From NCBI RefSeq assembly GCF_005080685.1, contig NZ_CP039371.1:5394001-5458000 (forward strand): 64,000 nt of DNA, in the 5' to 3' direction. Origin of the DNA: Pseudomonas putida (GTDB lineage Bacteria; Pseudomonadota; Gammaproteobacteria; Pseudomonadales; Pseudomonadaceae). Below, piece after piece: positions 56,872 through 64,000 of the stretch. The number at the start of each line of letters is the position of its first letter. The first letter of the stretch is position 1. The position numbers and the translations under genes were made by a program. The notes under the pieces are model-generated. The model saw only the letters and a list, made by a program, of their open reading frames with translations, searched no databases and was not told the DNA's origin.

Positions 56872-58323
56872 ATGCATCAACTGACCCTGGCCGAGATCGC
56901 CCGCGGACTCGCCGACAAGTCGTTTTCCTCCGAAGAGCTGACCACCGCCCTGCTGGCGCGCGTCAAGCAACTCGACCCGCAGATCAACAGCTTCATCAGC
57001 GTCACCGAGGAACTGGCCCTGGGCCAGGCCCGTGCCGCCGACGCCCGTCGCGCCGCTGGCGAGGCCGGTGCGCTGCTTGGCGCCCCCATCGCCCACAAGG
57101 ACCTGTTCTGCACCCTCGGCGTACGCACCAGCTGCGGCTCGAAGATGCTCGACAACTTCAAGGCGCCCTATGACGCCACCGTGGTCGCCAAGCTGGCCGA
57201 AGCCGGCATGGTCACGCTGGGCAAGACCAACATGGACGAGTTCGCCATGGGTTCGGCCAACGAATCCAGCCACTACGGCGCGGTGAAGAATCCATGGAGC
57301 CTCGAGCACGTCCCCGGCGGCTCGTCCGGTGGCTCGGCCGCCGCGGTCGCCGCGCGCCTGCTGCCGGCCACCACCGGCACCGACACCGGCGGCTCGATCC
57401 GCCAGCCAGCGGCACTGACCAACCTCACCGGCCTCAAGCCGACCTACGGTCGGGTGTCGCGCTGGGGCATGATCGCCTATGCCTCGAGCCTCGACCAGGG
57501 TGGCCCGCTGGCGCGCACTGCCGAAGACTGCGCCCTGTTGCTGCAAGGCATGGCCGGCTTCGACGCCAAGGACTCCACCAGCATCGACGAACCGGTGCCG
57601 GACTACAGCGCCGGGCTCAACGGCTCGCTGCAGGGCCTGCGTATCGGCCTGCCGAAGGAATACTTCGGCGCCGGCCTCGATCCGCGCATCGCCGAACTGG
57701 TCCAGGCCAGCGTCAAGGAGCTGGAAAAGCTCGGCGCAGTGGTCAAGGAAATCAGCCTGCCGAACATGCAGCACGCCATCCCGGCGTACTACGTGATCGC
57801 CCCCGCAGAAGCTTCTTCGAACCTGTCGCGTTTCGACGGCGTGCGCTTCGGCTACCGCTGCGAAGAGCCCAAGGACCTCACCGACCTGTACAAGCGCTCG
57901 CGTGGCGAAGGCTTCGGCACCGAGGTGCAGCGCCGCATCATGGTCGGCACCTATGCCCTGTCGGCCGGCTACTACGACGCCTACTACGTCAAGGCGCAGC
58001 AGATCCGTCGCCTGATCAAGAACGACTTCATGTCCGCCTTCGAAGACGTTGACCTGATCCTCGGCCCGACCACGCCGAACCCGGCCTGGAAGCTCGGCGC
58101 CAAGAGCAGCGACCCGGTCGCCGCCTACCTCGAAGACGTCTACACCATCACCGCCAACCTGGCGGGCCTGCCCGGGCTGTCGATGCCGGCCGGCTTCGTC
58201 GACGGCCTGCCGGTCGGCGTCCAGCTGCTGGCGCCGTACTTCCAGGAAGGCCGCCTGCTCAACGTCGCGCACCGCTACCAGCAAGTCACCGACTGGCACA
58301 CCCGCGCCCCTAACGGCTTCTGA
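56872..58323 (+). CDS. gatA: Asp/Glu-tRNA amidotransferase subunit A
   Basis: Amidase subunit that releases ammonia from glutamine. 483 aa. The Ser-cisSer-Lys triad is K76 (APIAHKD), S151 (PGGSSGGS) and S175 (TDTGGSIRQ). It starts 15 bp after gatC and ends 11 bp before gatB. Confidence 0.97.
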   Translation: MHQLTLAEIARGLADKSFSSEELTTALLARVKQLDPQINSFISVTEELALGQARAADARRAAGEAGALLGAPIAHKDLFCTLGVRTSCGSKMLDNFKAPYDATVVAKLAEAGMVTLGKTNMDEFAMGSANESSHYGAVKNPWSLEHVPGGSSGGSAAAVAARLLPATTGTDTGGSIRQPAALTNLTGLKPTYGRVSRWGMIAYASSLDQGGPLARTAEDCALLLQGMAGFDAKDSTSIDEPVPDYSAGLNGSLQGLRIGLPKEYFGAGLDPRIAELVQASVKELEKLGAVVKEISLPNMQHAIPAYYVIAPAEASSNLSRFDGVRFGYRCEEPKDLTDLYKRSRGEGFGTEVQRRIMVGTYALSAGYYDAYYVKAQQIRRLIKNDFMSAFEDVDLILGPTTPNPAWKLGAKSSDPVAAYLEDVYTITANLAGLPGLSMPAGFVDGLPVGVQLLAPYFQEGRLLNVAHRYQQVTDWHTRAPNGF

Positions 58324-58334
58324 GGAATTCACAC

Positions 58335-59780
58335 ATGCAATGGGAAGTTGTGATCGGGCTGGAGATTCATACCCAGCTGGCCACCCAGTCGAAGATCTTC
58401 TCCGGCAGCGCCACCACCTTCGGCTCCGAGCCGAACACCCAGGCCAGCCTGGTCGACCTCGGCATGCCGGGCGTGCTGCCGGTGCTGAACCAGGAGGCCG
58501 TGCGCATGGCCTGCATGTTCGGCCTGGCGATCGATGCCGAGATCGGCAAGCGCAACGTGTTCGCGCGCAAGAACTACTTCTACCCCGATCTGCCCAAGGG
58601 CTACCAGATCAGCCAGATGGACCTGCCGATCGTCGGCAAGGGCCACCTGGACATCGCCCTTGAAGACGGCACCATCAAGCGTATCGGCGTCACCCGTGCG
58701 CACCTGGAAGAAGACGCCGGCAAGAGCCTGCACGAAGACTTCAGCGGCTCCACCGGCATCGACCTGAACCGCGCCGGCACGCCGCTGCTGGAAATCGTTT
58801 CCGAGCCTGATATGCGCAGCGCCAAGGAAGCGGTGGCCTACGTCAAGGCGATCCACGCCCTGGTGCGCTACCTGGGCATCTGCGACGGCAACATGGCCGA
58901 AGGCTCGCTGCGTTGCGACTGCAACGTGTCGATCCGCCCGAAGGGCCAGGCCGAGTTCGGCACCCGCTGCGAGATCAAGAACGTCAACTCGTTCCGCTTC
59001 ATCGAGCGCGCCATCAACAGCGAGATCCAGCGCCAGATCGACCTGATCGAAGACGGCGGCAAGGTGGTGCAGGAAACCCGCCTGTACGACCCGAACAAGG
59101 ACGAAACCCGCTCGATGCGCAGCAAGGAGGAAGCCAACGACTACCGTTACTTCCCCGATCCAGACCTGCTGCCGGTAGTCATCGAGGACAGTTTCCTGGA
59201 AACCGTCCGCGCCGGCCTGCCGGAGCTGCCTCCGCAGAAGGTCGAGCGTTTCCAGAGCCAGTACGGTCTGTCGGCCTACGACGCCAACGTGCTGGCTTCC
59301 AGCCGTGAACAAGCGGATTACTTCGAGGAAGTGGTGAAGATTGGCGGCGACGCCAAGCTGGCCGCCAACTGGGTCATGGTCGAACTGGGCAGCCTGCTGA
59401 ACAAGCTGGGTATCGAGATCGACCAGGCACCGGTCAGCGCCGCGCATCTGGGCGGGATGCTGCTGCGCATCCGCGACAACACCATCAGCGGCAAGATCGC
59501 CAAGACCGTGTTCGAGGCCATGGCTGCCGGTGAAGGCGATGCCGACAGCATCATCGAAAGCAAAGGCCTCAAGCAGGTTACCGATACCGGTGCCATCGAC
59601 AAGATGCTCGACGAAGTGCTGGCCGCCAACGCCGAGCAGGTCGAACAGTACCGCGCTGCCGACGAGGCCAAGCGTGGCAAGATGTTCGGCTTCTTCGTCG
59701 GCCAGGCGATGAAGGCGTCCAAAGGCAAGGCCAACCCGGGGCAGGTGAACCAATTGCTCAAGGCCAAGCTCGAAGGGTGA
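58335..59780 (+). CDS. gatB: Asp/Glu-tRNA amidotransferase subunit B
   Basis: Kinase/transamidase subunit that activates and amidates the tRNA-bound Asp/Glu. 481 aa; N-terminal [19 protein letters not shown], the zinc-region [11 protein letters not shown], and a C-terminal YqeY-like tail domain (about 405-480). It ends at the REPIN before the rlpA-like gene. Confidence 0.97.
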   Translation: MQWEVVIGLEIHTQLATQSKIFSGSATTFGSEPNTQASLVDLGMPGVLPVLNQEAVRMACMFGLAIDAEIGKRNVFARKNYFYPDLPKGYQISQMDLPIVGKGHLDIALEDGTIKRIGVTRAHLEEDAGKSLHEDFSGSTGIDLNRAGTPLLEIVSEPDMRSAKEAVAYVKAIHALVRYLGICDGNMAEGSLRCDCNVSIRPKGQAEFGTRCEIKNVNSFRFIERAINSEIQRQIDLIEDGGKVVQETRLYDPNKDETRSMRSKEEANDYRYFPDPDLLPVVIEDSFLETVRAGLPELPPQKVERFQSQYGLSAYDANVLASSREQADYFEEVVKIGGDAKLAANWVMVELGSLLNKLGIEIDQAPVSAAHLGGMLLRIRDNTISGKIAKTVFEAMAAGEGDADSIIESKGLKQVTDTGAIDKMLDEVLAANAEQVEQYRAADEAKRGKMFGFFVGQAMKASKGKANPGQVNQLLKAKLEG

Positions 59781-59784
59781 GCTT

Positions 59785-59896
59785 TGTAGGAGCGGCCTTA
59801 GGTCGCGAAAGGGCTGCGAAGAGCAGCCCCAGCGGTTCAAGCAGTAATCTGACCCTGGGGCCGCTCTGCGGCCCTTTCGCGACACAAGGCCGCTCG
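59785..59896. repeat. REPIN downstream of gatB
   Basis: TTGTAGGAGCGGCCTT...CGCGAAAGGGCTGCGAAGAG and GACCCTGGGGCCGC...CCCTTTCGCGACACAAGGCCGCT in inverted orientation, spacing about 35 bp. Same family as at 12.2 and 15.2 kb. It overlaps the leader of the rlpA-like gene and ends 40 bp before its TTG. Confidence 0.85.
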
Positions 59897-59935
59897 CCGT
59901 CAAGCGCGCCCAACGGCAGCACCGGAGCTTCCATC

Positions 59936-60310
59936 TTGCTAATTAGATCCTTGGGCACCCTGGCCCTCTTCTCCCTCCTGGCCGGCTGCGCCAGCCAAGA
60001 CATCGACCCCAGCGGTTACGACAAGACCGGCACCGCCTCGTATTACGGCTCGCGTCACCACGGCAAACGCACCGCCAGCGGCGAAGCCTTCAACCAGCAC
60101 GGCCTCACCGCTGCCCACCGCAGCCTGCCGTTCGGCAGCAAGGTGCTGGTGACCAACCTCGCCAACCAGCGCAGCGTCGTGGTCCGCATCAACGACCGTG
60201 GCCCGCACACGCGCGGGCGGTTGATCGACCTGTCACGCGCCGCAGCGGAAAAAATCGGCATGCTGCGTAGCGGAACCGCGCGAGTCCGGGTACAAGGGCT
60301 GAGCGACTAA
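59936..60310 (+). CDS. short RlpA-like septal-ring lipoprotein (TTG start)
   Basis: 124 aa. With TTG at 59936 (GGAG 8 nt upstream) the product begins [18 protein letters not shown], a clean lipoprotein signal with Cys18. The mature part is one double-psi beta-barrel domain, and key residues match RlpA: E in SGEAFN, H in [10 protein letters not shown] and D in INDRGPH. The C-terminal SPOR domain of full-length RlpA is absent, so septal targeting would have to be different. RlpA is a lytic transglycosylase acting on denuded glycan. No ATG is available without crossing the REPIN. Confidence 0.88.
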   Translation: MLIRSLGTLALFSLLAGCASQDIDPSGYDKTGTASYYGSRHHGKRTASGEAFNQHGLTAAHRSLPFGSKVLVTNLANQRSVVVRINDRGPHTRGRLIDLSRAAAEKIGMLRSGTARVRVQGLSD

Positions 60311-60341
60311 GCTGACACCTGACCTGACAGGAGCCTCGACC

Positions 60342-61427
60342 ATTTTCGACCTGGCCACCCTCCCCACCTTCAGCCTCCTGCAACTGGGCGTGGCACTGGT
60401 GTTGCTGATCGGCGGTGCCGACCTGCTCGTGCGTGTCGCCCTGCGCCTGGCCCAGCACCTGCACGTTCGGCCGCTGATCATCGGCCTGAGCCTGGTGGCT
60501 TTCGGCAGCACCGCGCCACAACTCACGGTAAGCCTGCAGGCCGCCTACCAGGGGGCGCCCGACGTTGCCGTAGGCAGCGTGATCGGCAGCAACATCTTCA
60601 ACGTGCTGGTGATCCTCGGCCTGGCCGCGCTGATCATTCCACTGCGGGTATCCCGCCAGCTGGTACGCCTGGACATTCCCTTGATGATCGTCGCCAGCGG
60701 CCTGGTCTACGCGCTTTGCGCCAATGGCCAACTGGGCCGTGTCGAAGGGCTGCTGCTGTTGCTGGCCCTGGTCGGCTACCTGGCCATGCTATGGCACCAG
60801 TCGCGCCACTATGCACGCACCTATCCGGCTCCGGCACCGGTCGCCGTAAAACCCGGCCGCTTCTGGTCGGTGACGATGCTGCAGGTTGCCTTCGGCCTGG
60901 CGATGCTGAGCCTGGCGGGTCATTTGCTGCTGGAGGCCGCCGTCGAGGTGGCCACCGACCTGGGGTTGTCCGAGCGGATCATCGGCCTGACAGTGGTCGC
61001 GGTCTGCACGTCCCTGCCGGAACTGGCCGCCGCGCTGGTCGCCGCCCTGCGCGGCGAGCGGGAGATCGCCGTGGGCACGGTGATTGGCAGCAACCTGTTC
61101 AACCTGCTGGCGGTGCTGGGGCTGACCGCGCTGGTCACCCCCGAGCCGTTGAGCATTTCACCCAATGCCCTGGGCTTCGACCTGCCGGTGATGCTCGGCG
61201 TCGCCGCCTTGAGCCTGCCGGTGTTCTACTCCGGCTACCGCATCACCCGCGCCGAGGGCCTGGTGTTCCTCTGCCTGTACCTGGCCTACGGCCTGCACGT
61301 GGCGGCCTTCACCATGGGCATGCCGCTGGCCGGCCGCCTGGAACGGCTGATGCTGTTCTATGTGCTGCCGGTGCTCGGGGCGGTGCTGCTGTTCACCACG
61401 GTGCGGGCCTGGCGACGGCAGCACTGA
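60342..61427 (+). CDS. CaCA-family cation antiporter, YrbG-like (apparent ATT start)
   Basis: 361 aa from ATT at 60342, which has AGGAG 8 nt upstream; the first in-frame ATG/GTG is a GTG at 60390 that would cut away most of TM1. About ten TM helices in two halves. Alpha-repeat 1 is FGSTAPQLTVSLQAA with SVIGSNIFNVLVILGL; alpha-repeat 2 is CTSLPELAAALVAA with TVIGSNLFNLLAVLGL. The essential Glu of repeat 2 is present; in repeat 1 it is Gln. Probably Na+(or H+)/Ca2+ or other cation exchange in the inner membrane, with altered coupling if the Gln is real. Confidence 0.88.
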   Translation: MFDLATLPTFSLLQLGVALVLLIGGADLLVRVALRLAQHLHVRPLIIGLSLVAFGSTAPQLTVSLQAAYQGAPDVAVGSVIGSNIFNVLVILGLAALIIPLRVSRQLVRLDIPLMIVASGLVYALCANGQLGRVEGLLLLLALVGYLAMLWHQSRHYARTYPAPAPVAVKPGRFWSVTMLQVAFGLAMLSLAGHLLLEAAVEVATDLGLSERIIGLTVVAVCTSLPELAAALVAALRGEREIAVGTVIGSNLFNLLAVLGLTALVTPEPLSISPNALGFDLPVMLGVAALSLPVFYSGYRITRAEGLVFLCLYLAYGLHVAAFTMGMPLAGRLERLMLFYVLPVLGAVLLFTTVRAWRRQH

Positions 61428-61433
61428 ACGCGA

Positions 61434-62792
61434 TTACCTGGCCTGCCGGGCCTTCTTGATGCAGAACGCCACCCACAGCACCAGGATCCACGCCGGGATC
61501 AGCAGCACCGAGATACGCACGCTCGGGGTCAGGAACATGACCACCAGGATCAATACGATGAATGCCAGGCACAGGTAGTTGGTCAGCGGGTGCCCCAGGC
61601 TCTTGTAGAACGGCGTGATGCCCGCCGCCAACTTGGCCTTGCGGAACTTCAGATGGGTGATGCTGATGCTCGCCCAGTTGATCACCAGCGCCGACACCGC
61701 CAGCGCCATCAACAGGCCGAACGCCTCACCCGGCCGCAGGTAGTTGATCAGCACGCACAACCCGGTGGCGAACGCCGAGACCCCCAGGGCCGTCAACGGC
61801 ACGCCACGGCGGCTCACCTTGAGCAGCTGGCGCGGCGCATCACCTTGGCTGGCAAGGCCGAACAGCATGCGGCTGTTGGCGTACACGCAGCTGTTGTACA
61901 CCGACAGCGCGGCGGTGAGCACCACCACGTTGAGAATGGTCGCCACCAGGTCGCTGTCCAGCTCGTGGAAGATCATCACGAACGGGCTGCCGCCCTGCAC
62001 CACCTTCTGCCACGGGTACAGCGACAGCAGTACCGCCAGTGCGCCGATGTAGAAGATCAGGATGCGGTACACCACCTGGTTGGTGGCCTTGGGAATGCTC
62101 GCCCGCGGGTTGGCGGCCTCGGCCGCGGTGATGCCGACCAACTCCAGGCCGCCGAACGAGAACATGATCACCGCCAGGGCCATGACCAGGCCACCGACGC
62201 CGTTGGGGAAGAATCCACCGTGCTGCCAGAGGTTGGCCACGCTGGCATCCGGGCCACCGTGGCCACTGCCCAGCAGCCAGGCGCCGAAGCCGATCATGCT
62301 GACGATCGCCACCACCTTGATCAAGGCGAACCAGAACTCCATCTCGCCATAGACCTTCACCTGGGTGAGGTTGATCAGGTTGATGATCACGAAGAAGATC
62401 GCCGCCGTGGCCCAGGTCGGGAAGCCGGGCCACCAGTACTGCACGTAGATACCCACGGCGGTGAGCTCGGCCATGCCCACGAGCACGTACACCACCCAGT
62501 AGTTCCAGCCCGAGACGAACCCCGCGAACTCGCTCCAGTACTGGTGGGCGAAGTGGCTGAAACTGCCTGCAACCGGCTCTTCGACCACCATCTCGCCCAG
62601 TTGGCGCATGATCAGGAAGGCCATCAGGCCGGCGATGGCATACCCCAGCAGAACCGACGGGCCGGCCAGCTGAATGGTCTGGGCGATGCCCAGGAACAAC
62701 CCGGTGCCGATGGCACCGCCCAGCGCGATCAGCTGGATATGACGGTTCTTCAGCCCGCGCTGCAACTGCTCGGGCGTGCTCTGGTCTTGCAT
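61434..62792 (-). CDS. aroP: aromatic amino acid permease, AroP/PheP type
   Basis: Amino acid/proton symporter of the APC superfamily, AAT subgroup. 452 aa, 12 TM. LQRGLKNRHIQLIALGGAIG and the next TM1 segment, GEMVVEEPVAGSFSHFA and SFGGLELVGITAAEA are close to E. coli PheP/AroP as I recall them. It takes up Phe, Tyr and possibly Trp. It is convergent with the CaCA gene (7 bp between stops). The name is by family; exact specificity is not proven. Confidence 0.85.
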   Translation of the reverse strand: MQDQSTPEQLQRGLKNRHIQLIALGGAIGTGLFLGIAQTIQLAGPSVLLGYAIAGLMAFLIMRQLGEMVVEEPVAGSFSHFAHQYWSEFAGFVSGWNYWVVYVLVGMAELTAVGIYVQYWWPGFPTWATAAIFFVIINLINLTQVKVYGEMEFWFALIKVVAIVSMIGFGAWLLGSGHGGPDASVANLWQHGGFFPNGVGGLVMALAVIMFSFGGLELVGITAAEAANPRASIPKATNQVVYRILIFYIGALAVLLSLYPWQKVVQGGSPFVMIFHELDSDLVATILNVVVLTAALSVYNSCVYANSRMLFGLASQGDAPRQLLKVSRRGVPLTALGVSAFATGLCVLINYLRPGEAFGLLMALAVSALVINWASISITHLKFRKAKLAAGITPFYKSLGHPLTNYLCLAFIVLILVVMFLTPSVRISVLLIPAWILVLWVAFCIKKARQAR

Positions 62793-62848
62793 GAAGTGTC
62801 CTTTGGCTCAGTGAGGCAGTGTTGTTGCTGTTGTATGCAGTCGAGGAT

Positions 62849-63790
62849 CTAGATCCATCCGCCCCACTGCAAGATGAAAATGCCGATGTTGGTGGTGATC
62901 GCCGCCATCAATGTAGTGATCACGATGATCGACGCGGCCAGCTCGTGGTTGCCATTGGCCGCACGGGCCATGACGTAGCTGGCAGCCGCGGTGGGGCTGC
63001 CGATGTACAGGAACAGGATGCCCAGCTCGGCACCACGGAACCCGCAGAGCCAGGCGCCGAGCGTGCCGATCAGCGGCAGCCAGACCATCTTCACCAGGCT
63101 GGCATCGATGGCCAGCTTGCCGCTGTCGCGCAGCGCCGTCAGCGACAAGGTGCCGCCGATGCAGATCAGCGCCAGCGGCAGGGTCATCTGCGCCAGGTAG
63201 TCGCCCGAGGTGAGCAGCCAGTTGGGCAATGGTACCTGGCCGTAGGCCATTGGCGTCGCCACCAGCACGCTGATGATCAGCGGGTTGCTGAAGATGCTCT
63301 TGCAGATGCTCCACGGGTCGGACTTGAGGTCCGGGCTGTACACCGCCAGCACCACTGCCGACAGCGAGTTGTACATGAGGATGACCAGGCCGGCGAGCAC
63401 TGCTCCCAGGGAAATGCCGTAGTCGCCATAGAGGCTGGCGGCCAGGGCCAGGCCGATCACGCCATTGTTGCCGCGAAAGGCTCCCTGGGTGTAGATGCCC
63501 CGGTCGGCCAGCGGGCTACGCCAGATCGCCAGGCCCCAGGCCACTGCGAAGCCGACCAGGGTGGCGGCGACGAAATAAAGGATTACCCCCGGTTTGACTG
63601 CCGCAGCCAGGTCGGCGTGGTAGATACCGAGGAACAGCAGCGCCGGCATGCAGACGTTGAACACCAGCTGCGAGGCGACACGGTTGAAATTGTCGTCGAT
63701 GAGGTGAATGCGTTTGAGCAGAATGCCCATGAACAGCATGGCGAAGACGGGCGCCGTGATATTCAGCGTCTGGATGAGAAGGGCGAGCAT
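62849..63790 (-). CDS. AEC-family transporter
   Basis: 313 aa, about ten TM helices, auxin efflux carrier (AEC) family. MLALLIQTLNITAPVFAMLFMGILL at the N terminus and FRGNNGVIGLALAASLYG in the middle are family hallmarks. Substrate unknown; bacterial members move malate, malonate or other anions. The ATG at 63790 has AGGA 10 nt upstream; a TTG at 63796 is possible. It lies 56 bp upstream of the permease on the same strand. Confidence 0.9.
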   Translation of the reverse strand: MLALLIQTLNITAPVFAMLFMGILLKRIHLIDDNFNRVASQLVFNVCMPALLFLGIYHADLAAAVKPGVILYFVAATLVGFAVAWGLAIWRSPLADRGIYTQGAFRGNNGVIGLALAASLYGDYGISLGAVLAGLVILMYNSLSAVVLAVYSPDLKSDPWSICKSIFSNPLIISVLVATPMAYGQVPLPNWLLTSGDYLAQMTLPLALICIGGTLSLTALRDSGKLAIDASLVKMVWLPLIGTLGAWLCGFRGAELGILFLYIGSPTAAASYVMARAANGNHELAASIIVITTLMAAITTNIGIFILQWGGWI

Positions 63791-63893
63791 GCGCAAGCGG
63801 TCCTGAGGAAGGGTTGCCGTTTAAGGGGCAGATGATACGCCAACGCGTCAGGAAATGCGGGGATCTAGGGGGATAAAATAAGCATCTTGCCTG

Positions 63894-63992
63894 TGCCGAC
63901 CTCTTCGCGGGTAAACCCGCTCCTACAGGAGCTGCACAGTTATCAGCAGCAGAGCATCTGTAGGAGCGGGTTCACCCGCGAAGAGGCCGGCA
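63894..63992. repeat. REPIN upstream of the AEC gene
   Basis: Two complete REP arms: GACCTCTTCGCGGGTAAACC...CGCTCCTACAG and CTGTAGGAGCGGGTTCACCC...GCGAAGAGGCCGG, inverted, with 28 bp between. This is the P. putida REP type with a GCGGGT core, different from the GGCCTTGTG type at 12-15 and 59 kb. Confidence 0.88.
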
Positions 63993-64000
63993 TGGACCGC

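Overview
The window is a GC-rich bacterial chromosome segment whose gene order and protein sequences fit the Pseudomonas putida group of Gammaproteobacteria. The rpoN-hpf-ptsN-rapZ-ptsO cluster, the Fur-boxed fagA-fumC-orfX-sodA group, the hupN/ndpA pair and the REP/REPIN repeats between genes all point there. Nearly everything is core housekeeping. There is no prophage, insertion sequence, CRISPR array, rRNA or tRNA gene. The only stretch with an accessory look is about 20.9-23.8 kb.

Left part (0-24 kb): a glycine/serine catabolic operon (gcvH-gcvP-sdaA-gcvT) sits behind a well-spaced sigma-54 promoter. It is followed by a cold-shock gene, an RDD membrane protein, lptG/lptF (inner-membrane LPS extractor), pepA, holC with a small unknown gene, valS, rlmF, the HU protein hupN, ndpA, a GIY-YIG protein, an NTF2-like protein, and an MFS transporter with its FadR-type GntR regulator. 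Next come two adjacent alkaline-phosphatase-superfamily genes. The first is fused to a four-blade hemopexin-like propeller and is clearly lower in GC. The second is a lipoprotein paralogue that appears to have lost catalytic residues.

Middle (24-45 kb): hisC/hisD/hisG, murA and ibaG, then the MlaBCDEF phospholipid transport operon, all on the minus strand. Divergent from it runs kdsD-kdsC-lptC-lptA-lptB (Kdo synthesis and LPS export), then rpoN-hpf-ptsN-rapZ-ptsO (sigma-54 and nitrogen PTS), a ZIP metal transporter, and the iron-starvation operon fagA-fumC-orfX-sodA. That operon supplies an iron-free fumarase and a Mn superoxide dismutase. pmbA and darP follow.

Right part (45-64 kb): tldD, a nitrilase-like hydrolase, yhdP, rng, maf, mreD-mreC-mreB (rod shape), the gatC-gatA-gatB amidotransferase operon, a short RlpA-like lipoprotein, a CaCA-type cation antiporter, an AroP/PheP-type permease and an AEC transporter. 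Envelope biogenesis dominates: lptFG, lptCAB, kdsDC, mla, murA, yhdP, mreBCD and an rlpA-like gene all lie within 56 kb.

Main points to follow up: the hemopexin-phosphodiesterase gene and its degenerate lipoprotein neighbour; apparent ATT initiation codons for mreC and the CaCA antiporter (with TTG starts for lptF and the rlpA-like gene); and a Glu-to-Gln change in the first alpha-repeat of that antiporter. Coordinates include stop codons. Family assignments come from reading the sequence and from memory of the families, not from database searches.
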